From assembly GCF_028714975.1 (NCBI RefSeq), contig NZ_JAQTLH010000004.1:124001-188000 (forward strand): a stretch of DNA of 64,000 nt. Reading direction: 5' to 3'. Both the position numbers and the translations under genes were made by a program. This DNA comes from Sulfurimonas sp. Its GTDB lineage: Bacteria > Campylobacterota > Campylobacteria > Campylobacterales > Sulfurimonadaceae. Below are positions 24,236-33,182 of this stretch, piece after piece; positions within the stretch are counted from its first letter, which is position 1, and every line of letters begins with the position of its first letter. A model generated the notes under the pieces. It was not told the DNA's origin and did no database searches. It saw only the letters and a list, made by a program, of their open reading frames with translations.

Positions 24236-24673
24236 ATGTTAAGTGATGAAAATTTTATAAAAATTGCACAAGAGATTGCGACGGCTTCAAAATGCGTCTC
24301 TAAACAAGTAGGTGCGGTGATTGTAAAAGACGGAAGAATACTCAGTACTGGCTACAACGGCACTCCCTCAGGATATATAAACTGCCGTGAGCACTGGAGC
24401 GGAGAGTATACCGCCGAACATCACGAATGGTCAAAAACTTATGAGATACACGCGGAAATGAATGCAATCATTTGGGCGGCAAGAAAAGGGATTAGCGTAG
24501 AGAGTGCGACTATCTATGTTACGCTTGAACCGTGCAGCGAGTGCAGTAAAAACTTAATCGCAAGCGGTATAAAACGCATTGTGTACTTAAAACCTTATGA
24601 GCATACGCACTCTGAAGTAATCTCAAAATTTATCAAAGATAACGGTGTAATTATAGAAAAACTCGGGGAGTAA
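24236..24673 (+). CDS. dCMP deaminase (ComE-type)
   Basis: 145 residues. The zinc site is complete: HAEMNAI with the proton-shuttling Glu, and PCSECSK with two Cys ligands. TGYNGTPSGYINCRE near residue 35 matches the ComEB/dCMP deaminase group, which makes dUMP for thymidylate synthesis. It starts with no gap after the SurA-like stop. Confidence 0.9.
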   Translation: MLSDENFIKIAQEIATASKCVSKQVGAVIVKDGRILSTGYNGTPSGYINCREHWSGEYTAEHHEWSKTYEIHAEMNAIIWAARKGISVESATIYVTLEPCSECSKNLIASGIKRIVYLKPYEHTHSEVISKFIKDNGVIIEKLGE

Positions 24674-24676
24674 AAA

Positions 24677-25219
24677 ATGGTTGAAGATAAAGAACTGCAG
24701 GCAGAAATCGGTAAACATCTTATGCAGCCGGAGAATTACGGTAAGCTTGAAGATGCAGATTGCGTAGGAGTCGGAATAGACCACGCTACAAAAAGTTATG
24801 TGATTATGTACATAAAAAGAGATGAGAAGTTTATAACTGATATAAAATTCGGTACAAACGGCACGCAAGATACGACAACGCTCGGCTCGCTTTTTACCGA
24901 GATGATAAAAGGCGATGAGATAGCAAATGCACTAGAGACGACTTCAACACTTGAGAATGAACTAAAAGAGAGTTACGCTTCTCTTCCTGCTCCAAAGGTC
25001 GATATGTCAAAGCCTGAAGGTGAGCAGGTTGAACGCATCTCAACCGAACATCAAGACAGTGCAAATATGGTTCTTACCGCTTTTCGTGCCGCAATGCGAC
25101 ATTATGACCGCAAACAAGGCGGCATAAAAGAAGATCAGTTTGAGATGAGCATATCAAAAACATGTCCATATTCGACTACCGAGTGTCATTTTGTAAAAAA
25201 GGCAAGCGACCACTCGTAA
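24677..25219 (+). CDS. IscU/NifU-fold protein lacking the cluster-ligand cysteines
   Basis: 180 residues. HLMQPENYGKLEDADCVG is the N-terminal opening of the NifU_N/IscU fold, and FGTNGTQDTTTLGSLFTEMIKGDE lines up with the IscU segment YGCGSAIASSSLVTEWVKG. The three cysteines that hold the nascent cluster in IscU are replaced (positions of PACGD, YGCG and HCS). Two or three other cysteines are at C29 and in the C-terminal tail (CPYSTTEC). It may be a scaffold relative with a new role. It follows the deaminase gene by 3 bases. Confidence 0.75.
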   Translation: MVEDKELQAEIGKHLMQPENYGKLEDADCVGVGIDHATKSYVIMYIKRDEKFITDIKFGTNGTQDTTTLGSLFTEMIKGDEIANALETTSTLENELKESYASLPAPKVDMSKPEGEQVERISTEHQDSANMVLTAFRAAMRHYDRKQGGIKEDQFEMSISKTCPYSTTECHFVKKASDHS

Positions 25220-25282
25220 GGTTTGTCGCTCTTTTTTATCTACCGTAACTCTGCCCTTGCTAATTGAGCTTTCTGAACAAAC

Positions 25283-25312
25283 ATAGATTGCTTCGTCGTA
25301 AACTCCTTGGCA
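25283..25312. repeat. Decayed ATTGC-type REP-like element
   Basis: AGATTGCTTCGTCGTAA matches the start of the element at 34464 with one change, and the preceding bases (TTCTGAACAAACAT) resemble TTCTAAACAAAGAG there. The other half of the palindrome is lost. Confidence 0.45.
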
Positions 25313-25394
25313 CATGACCATCTTACATTATGAATCTAATAGCCGATTTTATGATAGTATATACAAATAATTTTCATATCAGAGGGCTTTTCTT

Positions 25395-27779
25395 ATGCAA
25401 TACATACGCTTTTTCAATGAACTTGGCATCGGTGATGTTCCGATGGTTGGCGGTAAAAACGCTTCGCTTGGAGAGATGTACCAAAACCTAACCCCAAAGG
25501 GCGTAAATATTCCAAACGGTTTTGCCACCACAAGCGATGCTTACTGGCTTCTTCTTGAAGAAAACGCCATTAAAGATAAAATTGCTCAGATACTGAGTGA
25601 TTTGGATATAACCGATACAGATAATCTTCAAAAACGCGGACTTGAAGTCCGTACCCTTATCTTAAACTCACATCTTCCAAAAGTGCTTGTTGATGAACTT
25701 CTTGAAGCATATAAAATATTATCAAATCAGTATAACTCACAAAATATCGATGTAGCGGTTCGCTCATCCGGAACTGCCGAAGATTTGCCCGATGCCTCTT
25801 TTGCGGGACAACAAGAGACTTTTTTAAATGTCAACTCAAAAGAAGCATTGCTTGAGAGCGTATTGCGTTGTTTTGCTTCACTGTTTACCGACCGCGCCAT
25901 CAGCTACCGCACAAGCCGCTCTTTTAGCCATTTCAAAGTTGCTCTCTCCGTGGGTGTGCAGAAGATGGTACGAAGCGATATCTCTTCAAGCGGGATTATG
26001 TTTACCATAGACACCGAGAGCGGTTCAGAGAATCTCATACTCATCAACTCCATCTGGGGGTTGGGCGAAAATGTGGTAAGCGGGCGAGTAAATGCGGATG
26101 AATTTTTTATCTTTAAACCTACTCTAAAAAATGGAATCGACACTATTTTAAAACACTCTTTGGGAAGTAAAAAAGAGAAGATGTTATACAGCGAAGATAC
26201 ACGCACTCTAAATGTCGTAACAACGAAAGAGGAACAAGAGAGCTTCTCCATAAATGATAAAGAAGTAATAGAACTTGCCAAGCAGGCACTTATCATCGAA
26301 GAGCATTATAAACGACCGATGGATATCGAATGGGCAAAAGACGGAGGCGACTCTAAGCTCTACATCGTTCAGGCAAGACCGGAAACCGTAATGAGCAAAC
26401 AAAACAAAAGTATGACAAGTGAACAATATTCACTTAACGCAAAAGATGCAAAAATTTTAACATCGGGACGCGCAATCGGTGAAAAAATCGGTACGGGGAA
26501 AGTAACCGTTATAAATGATACTACCGAATTTGCACGCTTTAAAGAGGGTGACATCTTAGTAGCAGATACGACAAATCCCGACTGGGAGCCTGTTATGAAA
26601 AAAGCTTCGGCAGTCATAACCAACCGCGGAAGCCGTACATGTCATGCGGCTATCGTTGCGCGAGAAATAGGCGTTCCTGCCGTCGTCGGATGCGGCAATG
26701 CAACGGCAGTTTTGCAAGATGGACAAATAGTAACCGTCAGTTGTGCCGAGGGTGATGAGGGGCATGTGTATGAAGGCAAACTTGAGTACTCCATCAAAAC
26801 GATAGATATGAGCAAACTTAAACCTACAAAAACCAAACTTTTTGTAAATGTCGGAAATCCTGCAGAGGCTTTTAACTTTGCAAAAATGCCAAATGACGGA
26901 GTCGGACTTGCCAGAATGGAGTTTATTATGAACAACTCCATCAACGCTCATCCTATGGCGCTTGTTGATATGCACAAAGGAAAAAGTGTTAAAGATGAGG
27001 ATAAAATCCGCTCTTTTATGATTCCTTGCACTGATGAAAAAGAGTTCTTTTTACAAAAAATCAGCGAGGGTGTAGGAATGATTGCGGCTGCTTTTTACCC
27101 AAAACCGGTAATTATAAGAACAAGTGATTTTAAAAGCAACGAGTACCGCGGTATGACGGGCGGTCTTATTTATGAGGCAGAGGAAGAAAATCCTATGATA
27201 GGCTTTCGCGGTGCGAGCCGTTACTACGATGATAGTTACCGTGAAGCATTTATGTGGGAGTGCGAGGCATTAAAGAGAGTGCGTGACGATATGGGGCTTA
27301 CAAATATTAAAATAATGATTCCGTTTGTCCGCACACCCGAGGAGGGCAAAAAAGTTATAGAGATTATGAACGAGCAAGGGCTTACTCAAGGCAAAAACTC
27401 TCTTGAGATCTATGCAATGTGCGAAATTCCCGCAAATGTTATACTTGCCGATAAGTTTTTAGAAGTTTTTGACGGCTACTCAATCGGCTCAAACGACTTA
27501 ACTCAACTGACTCTTGGGGTTGACAGGGAGAGCGCAAAAATCGCCCATATATTTGACGAGAGAAACGAAGCGGTTAAGAGAATGCTACAAATGGCTATAG
27601 AGGCATGCAAGAAAAGAGGAAAATATATAGGCATCTGCGGACAAGCACCGTCTGATTATCCGGAAATCACGGAGTTTTTGGTACTTGGCGGTATAGACTC
27701 CATCTCGCTAAATCCTGATTCGCTCTTTAAAATGCATCAAGTGGTGAGTGATTTGGAGATAAGCATATCTAAAAAGTAG
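25395..27779 (+). CDS. ppsA: Phosphoenolpyruvate synthase
   Basis: 794 residues. The nucleotide-binding N-terminus has [11 protein letters not shown] and [25 protein letters not shown]. The phospho-histidine domain has [20 protein letters not shown]. The C-terminal PEP barrel ends with GICGQAPSD and its active Cys. It makes PEP from pyruvate and ATP, the entry to gluconeogenesis in autotrophic Campylobacterota. AGAGGGC lies before the ATG. Confidence 0.95.
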   Translation: MQYIRFFNELGIGDVPMVGGKNASLGEMYQNLTPKGVNIPNGFATTSDAYWLLLEENAIKDKIAQILSDLDITDTDNLQKRGLEVRTLILNSHLPKVLVDELLEAYKILSNQYNSQNIDVAVRSSGTAEDLPDASFAGQQETFLNVNSKEALLESVLRCFASLFTDRAISYRTSRSFSHFKVALSVGVQKMVRSDISSSGIMFTIDTESGSENLILINSIWGLGENVVSGRVNADEFFIFKPTLKNGIDTILKHSLGSKKEKMLYSEDTRTLNVVTTKEEQESFSINDKEVIELAKQALIIEEHYKRPMDIEWAKDGGDSKLYIVQARPETVMSKQNKSMTSEQYSLNAKDAKILTSGRAIGEKIGTGKVTVINDTTEFARFKEGDILVADTTNPDWEPVMKKASAVITNRGSRTCHAAIVAREIGVPAVVGCGNATAVLQDGQIVTVSCAEGDEGHVYEGKLEYSIKTIDMSKLKPTKTKLFVNVGNPAEAFNFAKMPNDGVGLARMEFIMNNSINAHPMALVDMHKGKSVKDEDKIRSFMIPCTDEKEFFLQKISEGVGMIAAAFYPKPVIIRTSDFKSNEYRGMTGGLIYEAEEENPMIGFRGASRYYDDSYREAFMWECEALKRVRDDMGLTNIKIMIPFVRTPEEGKKVIEIMNEQGLTQGKNSLEIYAMCEIPANVILADKFLEVFDGYSIGSNDLTQLTLGVDRESAKIAHIFDERNEAVKRMLQMAIEACKKRGKYIGICGQAPSDYPEITEFLVLGGIDSISLNPDSLFKMHQVVSDLEISISKK

Positions 27780-27840
27780 ATTGCCACGCCTCTTAAAGAG
27801 GCTTGCAATGACGGTCATTGCGAACGCAGTGAAGCAATCT
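27778..27840. repeat. Paired ATTGC-type REP-like element after ppsA
   Basis: Two half-elements: AGATTGCCACGCCTCTTAAA.. with an internal GCCTCTT/AAGAGGC hairpin, then GTCATTGCGAACGCAGTGAAGCAATCT. It belongs to the same family as 34464-34594 and 49656-49696 and may also end the ppsA transcript. Confidence 0.6.
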
Positions 27841-27951
27841 CTATTTGTTTAGATTATTCAGAGGATTCAATTTCTTTCTAAAATACTTTTCAAGCTCCAT
27901 CACCCCAACCAGTGTCAGAGCGATAAGAAGTAGTGTTGTCCACATCTCTAA
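27841..27951 (-). pseudogene. Remnant of the 3' end of a P-type ATPase gene
   Basis: Read on the minus strand, 34 codons give MWTTLLLIALTLVGVMELEK followed by YFRKK. This matches the C-terminus of the ATPase encoded at 30176-32746 (MWTALLFIAMTLVAVMELEK, YFRKK) at all but a few residues, with diverged DNA. The copies point the same way and lie on opposite sides of the three-gene cassette, so the cassette probably entered at the end of the ATPase gene and left a duplicated or displaced end. Confidence 0.8.
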
Positions 27952-27967
27952 AATAATAATTAACTGA

Positions 27968-28062
27968 TAAAGTAGCCTGTTATGACACTTGTGACCAATA
28001 ATACAAAAGAGTTGAAAATCTAAAATTTGATAATTGGGTGTAAGTTATGCAGGCTACTTTTA
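27968..28062. repeat. Left boundary repeats of the three-gene cassette
   Basis: AAAGTAGCCTG (27969-27979) is the exact inverse of CAGGCTACTTT (28050-28060). The latter extends to AGGCTACTTTTA (28051-28062), found again at 30062-30073 on the far side. AAATTTGATAA (28023-28033) before it also has a near match at the right side. Confidence 0.7.
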
Positions 28063-28069
28063 AACTATT

Positions 28070-28597
28070 CTACTTTGGAATAGGAACAAGTTTAGAAAAT
28101 GTTTCTCTCAAGAAAATCCTTAATAAATTTTTACCACTCTTTGAAGTTACGCCAATACTACAAATATCGGCATGTGAAAGCAAATCAATCATTGCCGTAT
28201 CGTATATTGCCATGGCTCTTTTTGAGTCTAAGATGCATTCACGAATAGTTTTTGCTTGAACTGTAATATAGCCATGATATCCGTGTATATCTTTTTTCTT
28301 ATTGTTGCCAATCTCAATAATTTTGGTAGTATCTACTTGATTGCACCGTAAAACCGAAAGCCCTTTGTTTAATATGTCGTCAAATGCCAAAGTAGTTAGA
28401 CTCCCAGTACTTATATCATAATGATGTGGCGAGAAGATATTTCGTGCCAATCCTTCATCATCTTTTACCACTCCACAAGAGTACAAACTAACACTTTCCT
28501 TCTCCCATTCTAAAGATTGTTCATAATTTTCAGTCAAATAATGGCATTTTTTAGAGGATGAGTCAGGATTGCTAAAAAAATCCTTTGCAGATTCCAA
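28070..28597 (-). CDS. Unknown protein, third gene of the TIGR04255-type cassette
   Basis: 175 residues, soluble, no recognised domain. The segment FSPHHYDISTG..TTLAFDDILNKGLSVLR resembles a short conserved core I associate with small proteins of sporadic distribution, but I cannot name the family. It starts 11 bases after the preceding gene ends, so the three genes read as one operon. It contains several Cys (residues 18, 41, 84, 118, 145). Confidence 0.6.
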   Translation of the reverse strand: MESAKDFFSNPDSSSKKCHYLTENYEQSLEWEKESVSLYSCGVVKDDEGLARNIFSPHHYDISTGSLTTLAFDDILNKGLSVLRCNQVDTTKIIEIGNNKKKDIHGYHGYITVQAKTIRECILDSKRAMAIYDTAMIDLLSHADICSIGVTSKSGKNLLRIFLRETFSKLVPIPK

Positions 28598-28608
28598 AGT
28601 GACAATCC

Positions 28609-29142
28609 CTATACATTTCTATTAATATTAGAAATTCTTGTTGTTAAATCACTTGAAAAAGCATTGTGTATTATTTTATCCTCTTCGATAAAAGGAACTT
28701 TACCTTTCATATATACAAATGTGTATGATTCTGAATTATCACAAGTTATTTCAGCATATTCGTTCCCATTTTCCCAATAAAAACCAATTTCAGCCGAGCC
28801 AGATAACATTATTTTTGGTGCTTTAAATGCATAGCTTTGAAATTGTAACAATAGTTTCTCACCTGCACTGATGATATCAAAAGTTGGTGCTTTTCCACCA
28901 TAACCATCCCAATCATATTGTAAAGATAAATAACTATGTAATGTGTTTATAGCATTTATATATTCGTCACTAAAAATCAGGTCTTTAGATTTCGATATAG
29001 AATATATTGGTTTAAATGATGTACTTGTATCTTTTGTCTGTGCTTCGATGCCTACGGGTGGAAAAGTAGGTATATTGATTTGTGTAGCTGGTGTAGATAA
29101 AGCCATTACTGTTGAAATTACTGTAACACTAGTACTAAACAT
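28609..29142 (-). CDS. Unknown protein with DWDGYGG motif, second gene of the cassette
   Basis: 177 residues. The first 20 are mildly hydrophobic. The core is LQYDWDGYGGKAPTFDIISAGEKLLLQF, then KIMLSGSAEIGFYWENGNEYAEI, a pattern seen in small unannotated proteins with a Trp-Asp-Gly-Tyr-Gly turn followed by a strand-rich half. The ATG overlaps the stop of the upstream gene by one base (TAATG). Function unknown. Confidence 0.6.
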   Translation of the reverse strand: MFSTSVTVISTVMALSTPATQINIPTFPPVGIEAQTKDTSTSFKPIYSISKSKDLIFSDEYINAINTLHSYLSLQYDWDGYGGKAPTFDIISAGEKLLLQFQSYAFKAPKIMLSGSAEIGFYWENGNEYAEITCDNSESYTFVYMKGKVPFIEEDKIIHNAFSSDLTTRISNINRNV

Positions 29143-29948
29143 TACTTACACTCCAACTGAATTCTTGTACAAATTTCTGATGATAATAAATTACACATTA
29201 CTTCTTTATTTAAAAGATGATTTTGCTCAATGATTGGTTCAATTGCACTGATGACATCTGATGAGTTAGTAGAAACTGGAATTAAATTTGAGCAAGTTGT
29301 TTTATGATGCGTTTGTATAACAACTTTAGGACTCATTTTTTCATCTAAAAAATAATTCATGTTAATATTATTTAAATTTTTATGCTCATGATTTAAATAA
29401 TACCCTTGGTGAATGTGCCAAAAATCATCTTTAGACCATATGTGGTTCGGAATAAAATCATTATTTTCTCTAAATAATTCCTTTTTCCAGTCTTTTGAAG
29501 CGTCAGAAATTTTGAACTCATCAATATATTCTATTCCAATTTCCTGAATGTTATTGCCCTCTAGTGAAGGCATGAAGAAATCTATATATTCTTTTGCTGT
29601 AGCCCATACTTCATCCCATCTTGTATAATCACTACACCCAATAGTTAAAAAATTATTTGCTAAATTAACAAACCATTTTTGTCTTCCATCGGGCAACAAA
29701 GTGTCAAATATAACTCCATTCACCATTGGAGAGTGTATATGTTGTGGTTGTTCTATCATACCGCCAATCTGAAAACTGATCATATTCTGTGGCTGACATC
29801 TCGGTAATTTGGCAATCATATCAGGAGCATTTTGATAATTAGTAATGACATTTTTAATAACAGTATCATTTATTTGTGCCGATAAAACAAATATAAATGC
29901 GACTTTTTCAATGGCATTATTACTATTTTGAAGAATAATATTCTTCAT
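29142..29948 (-). CDS. TIGR04255-like protein, first gene of the cassette
   Basis: 268 residues. FVNLANNFLTIGCSDYTRWDEVW and IQEIGIEYIDEFKI fit the pattern of TIGR04255 proteins (a strand with Y-x-x-W and a later IGLRYIN-like strand), a sporadic family of unknown function often found in accessory regions. AGGTAATTTG precedes the ATG. A 227-base AT-rich region upstream probably holds the promoter. It lies in the same orientation as the P-type ATPase gene. Confidence 0.6.
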   Translation of the reverse strand: MKNIILQNSNNAIEKVAFIFVLSAQINDTVIKNVITNYQNAPDMIAKLPRCQPQNMISFQIGGMIEQPQHIHSPMVNGVIFDTLLPDGRQKWFVNLANNFLTIGCSDYTRWDEVWATAKEYIDFFMPSLEGNNIQEIGIEYIDEFKISDASKDWKKELFRENNDFIPNHIWSKDDFWHIHQGYYLNHEHKNLNNINMNYFLDEKMSPKVVIQTHHKTTCSNLIPVSTNSSDVISAIEPIIEQNHLLNKEVMCNLLSSEICTRIQLECK

Positions 29949-30175
29949 TCAAATTACCTCTTTTTTTATAATTTCATTGCTTTTCAATGATTTTAACATA
30001 TAAAGGATAAATAGTTGCTGCTAAAAAATCAAATTATCAAATTTTGATAACTTGATAGAATAGGCTACTTTTAGTGATTTTCGCATAAATACTCAACTCC
30101 TTTTAAAATTAACTTATTCCAAAGGGTTACATCGGATGTTCTACTCCCTTTGCCAAAGTAGAAAAGAAACTATCT
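29949..30175. other. AT-rich spacer and right boundary of the cassette
   Basis: Non-coding. It holds the palindrome TTATCAAATTTTGATAA (30035-30051) and the boundary repeat AGGCTACTTTTA (30062-30073). The ATPase stop follows at 30176. Confidence 0.5.
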
Positions 30176-32746
30176 TTATGACGAGTATTTCTTTCTAAAA
30201 TATTTTTCAAGCTCCATTACTGCAACTAATGTCATAGCAATAAATAGCAGTGCAGTCCACATTGCTAAACTAACCGGCTCAATACTCAGCAGTGATTGCA
30301 TAAAAGGATTGTACATTGATATAATGTGAGCACCTTGAGCGGCTAAAATAGATACCCATAAAAATTTATTTTGAAAATGATTTATTTTAAAAATAGAATT
30401 ATTTTCACTGCGTGAATTAAATATATGTACATTTTCAAACAACACCATTAAAAGCAGTGTAAGATTTCTTGCCGCATCCTCTTGATAACCAAACTTAAGC
30501 AAGGTATAAAAAAGAGCAAATGCCGAGACACCCATGTAAAGACCGCCGACAACCACTCTGCTCATCATAATTTTATTAAATATAGGCTCTTTTGGGTCGC
30601 GCGGTTTACGCTTTAGTATCTCCGGTTCAGCTTTTTCAGTAGCAAGAGCTACATCTTGAAAGCCGTTTGCAACCAAATTTAGCCATAAAAGCTGTACCGG
30701 AAGCAGCGGAGTAGGGATAAAAAACAGCATTGAGAGCAAAATAAGAACTATCTCTGCCAATCCCGTAGCTATTAAAAGATGGGTAACTTTGCGAATATTG
30801 TCATATGCCACTCGTCCCTCTTCTACACCATTGACAATAGAGTTAAATGCATCATCCGTCAAAATCAAATCACTTGACTCGCGCGCAACATCCGTACCGC
30901 TTTTTCCCATTGCGATGCCTATATTTGCAAATTTAAGAGCCGGTGCATCATTTACACCGTCTCCCGTAACTGCTACAAAGTGACCGAGATCTTGAAATGT
31001 TTTAACGATAAGCTGTTTTTGTTCAGGTGAGACTCGTGCAAAGACTCTTTTATGAGCAATCTCTTCTTTATGTGCTCCCCTTTCTATCCAGTGAGAGATT
31101 TCCACTCCGTCTATCACCTCATCTTTGCTAATAGCAATGCCAAGCTCTTTTGCTATAAAAAATGCCGTATTTGGATGATCACCGGTTACCATCACAACTT
31201 CAATACCCGCTCTCTCGGTAGTTTTTACAGCTTCTTTTACTCCATCACGCAAAGGGTCCGTGATGGCGGCAAACCCAAGATAGACATAACCTTCTTTGGC
31301 AATTTCGCTCTCATTGCTTGCTTTATACGCCAAAGCGATATTCCTAAATCCTTTAGCAGCCCACTCATCCACTTGTTTTAAAATATACTCTTTCTTATCA
31401 TCATTCATTTCACACTTGCTGATTATAACCTCCGGTGAGCCTTTTATAAAGTGTAATTTTTTATACTCTATCTCATAACTCGCGGCAGAGTATTTATTTA
31501 CAGGCTCATAAGGCACACTGTTTATAGCTTTAAGGGTTTTATGTTTTTCAAAGAGCGACTCATCCAAAGCAAGTGCATATCTCGCTAACGCGACATCAAC
31601 CTGATCTCCAATAAAAACAAACTCATCACTCTCTTTGTGAAAAGTTGATTCATTACATAAAATTGCTCCAAGAAGCAGATATTCATTGATATGTTCGCTT
31701 GGGTTATATGTTTGTTCAGGTGTTACAAAATGCTCGACACTAAGACGATTTTGAGTCATTGTTCCGGTTTTATCACTTGCGATAAGCGTACAAGAGCCGA
31801 GTCCTTCAATGGCTGAGAGTCTGCGGACTATGACATTTCGTCTGCTCATAACAGCGCTTGCAACACTAAGCGCCACCGTAATAGCTACCGGAAGTCCCTC
31901 GGGAATGGCAGATATAGCCAGTATTACCGTTAAGAAAAATATATCTTTAAGCGGCATTTCTTGATAAATTCCGAGCATAATTATTAATAATGCAACCCCG
32001 CCGATCATCTTAGATATATTTACTGAAAATATCTCCATTCGAAGCATTAACGGCGGTTTTGCAGTTTTGGCGGTGGCAAGAAGCGCGGCTATTTTACCGA
32101 CTTCTGTTTGGTTTGCGATAGCCGTTACTACTCCGATTGCACGACCTTTTGTAACCAAAGAACCTCCGTAGAGCATATTTTGTCTCTCGCCTATGGGCTC
32201 ATCGGCATTGGTGGAGATATAAGCGGGATTTTTATTTACATCAATAGACTCACCGGTAAGAAGAGACTCATTTACTTGAAGTTCATTGGTTTCTATAAGT
32301 CGTATGTCAGCGGGTACCTTAACACCTGATTCAAAAAAAACAATATCCCCGACCGTAACATCTTCGCTTGATATTTCAACTCTATGACCATCTCTTAAAA
32401 CATTGACAAAAGTTTTGATTACTCTCTTTAGAGCATCGGCTCTCTCACCGGCAATGTACTCCTGATATGCTCCGACTATCGCATTTATGCTAAGCGCAAC
32501 CATTATAAATCCGGCATCGCCAAACTCTTTAATAGCTAATGAAACACCGGCAGCCATTAACAAAATATAGATAACGGGGCTTTTAAACTGTTCTACAAAT
32601 ATCCAAAAAAGAGTGCGTTTTTTAGCTTCTTGTAAAATATTTTTTCCGTAATGTTCGCTGCGAGAGAGAACTTCCTCTTTGCTCAATCCATCTACACTGC
32701 ACCCTAAATCTCTAAGAGTCTCTTCTACGCTTTTAGTATGAAACAT
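30176..32746 (-). CDS. P-type cation-transporting ATPase (P2 type)
   Basis: 856 residues from MFHTKSVEETL; GGAGG lies 5 bases before this ATG, so I prefer it to the frame start five codons earlier. Phosphorylation motif DKTGTMTQ is near 325, the actuator loop LLTGES near 165, PEGLP in M4, and GDGVNDAPAL in the hinge. The ion is uncertain: M4 suits Ca2+/Na+/K+ pumps, while M6 (NLVANGFQD) lacks the usual TDGxPA of Ca2+ pumps. A 34-codon remnant of the same C-terminus lies 2.3 kb downstream. Confidence 0.92.
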   Translation of the reverse strand: MFHTKSVEETLRDLGCSVDGLSKEEVLSRSEHYGKNILQEAKKRTLFWIFVEQFKSPVIYILLMAAGVSLAIKEFGDAGFIMVALSINAIVGAYQEYIAGERADALKRVIKTFVNVLRDGHRVEISSEDVTVGDIVFFESGVKVPADIRLIETNELQVNESLLTGESIDVNKNPAYISTNADEPIGERQNMLYGGSLVTKGRAIGVVTAIANQTEVGKIAALLATAKTAKPPLMLRMEIFSVNISKMIGGVALLIIMLGIYQEMPLKDIFFLTVILAISAIPEGLPVAITVALSVASAVMSRRNVIVRRLSAIEGLGSCTLIASDKTGTMTQNRLSVEHFVTPEQTYNPSEHINEYLLLGAILCNESTFHKESDEFVFIGDQVDVALARYALALDESLFEKHKTLKAINSVPYEPVNKYSAASYEIEYKKLHFIKGSPEVIISKCEMNDDKKEYILKQVDEWAAKGFRNIALAYKASNESEIAKEGYVYLGFAAITDPLRDGVKEAVKTTERAGIEVVMVTGDHPNTAFFIAKELGIAISKDEVIDGVEISHWIERGAHKEEIAHKRVFARVSPEQKQLIVKTFQDLGHFVAVTGDGVNDAPALKFANIGIAMGKSGTDVARESSDLILTDDAFNSIVNGVEEGRVAYDNIRKVTHLLIATGLAEIVLILLSMLFFIPTPLLPVQLLWLNLVANGFQDVALATEKAEPEILKRKPRDPKEPIFNKIMMSRVVVGGLYMGVSAFALFYTLLKFGYQEDAARNLTLLLMVLFENVHIFNSRSENNSIFKINHFQNKFLWVSILAAQGAHIISMYNPFMQSLLSIEPVSLAMWTALLFIAMTLVAVMELEKYFRKKYSS

Positions 32747-32851
32747 AAAATCCTCCCTCACCGTTTTATATATGCATTATCATAGTTTCTACTAGCTTAA
32801 ACTCGACTTCACTTGATATATATAAAATAAAATTATGATAGAATTTCACTA

Positions 32852-33121
32852 ATGAAATTTAATTTACTCCTATCAATACTCTTTGCTATTGTCACAAGCT
32901 TTGCCGCTATCCACGAAGTAGAGCATATCAAACAAAACAGCGATAGTTCCTCATGTTTGATTTGTACGATTAACGGCAATCTTGTCTCTGCCGATGCAGT
33001 TACGCTTACGGCAGATATCCAGCCTTTACACTTTGAGAAAATAACACAAGACAATTCGGTTTCATACTCATATACAAAAATAAACTTCAATCAAAACCGC
33101 GCCCCTCCTAAAATATCCTAA
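32852..33121 (+). CDS. Small exported protein at the head of the zinc-uptake cluster
   Basis: 89 residues with a signal peptide (MKFNLLLSILFAIVTSFAA). The mature part has HEVEH and SCLICT, residues that could bind zinc, and ends in a polar tail. It lies 61 bases before an outer-membrane protein gene followed by ZnuA and ZnuB, so a role in periplasmic zinc handling is likely but not shown. Similar small His/Cys proteins occur next to zinc-regulated receptors. Confidence 0.65.
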   Translation: MKFNLLLSILFAIVTSFAAIHEVEHIKQNSDSSSCLICTINGNLVSADAVTLTADIQPLHFEKITQDNSVSYSYTKINFNQNRAPPKIS

Positions 33122-33182
33122 AACAAAAAAATAAAAAACCTTACAAAAATAAAAAAATATTATCGATTAGGATAAAAAAATA

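Noticed and set aside
26556-26975. Minus-strand ORFs inside ppsA
   Set aside because: Antisense to the conserved phospho-histidine domain; no ribosome site or family pattern.
27841-27951. Short real gene after ppsA
   Set aside because: Its 34 codons match only the C-terminal end of the nearby P-type ATPase, so it is a gene fragment.
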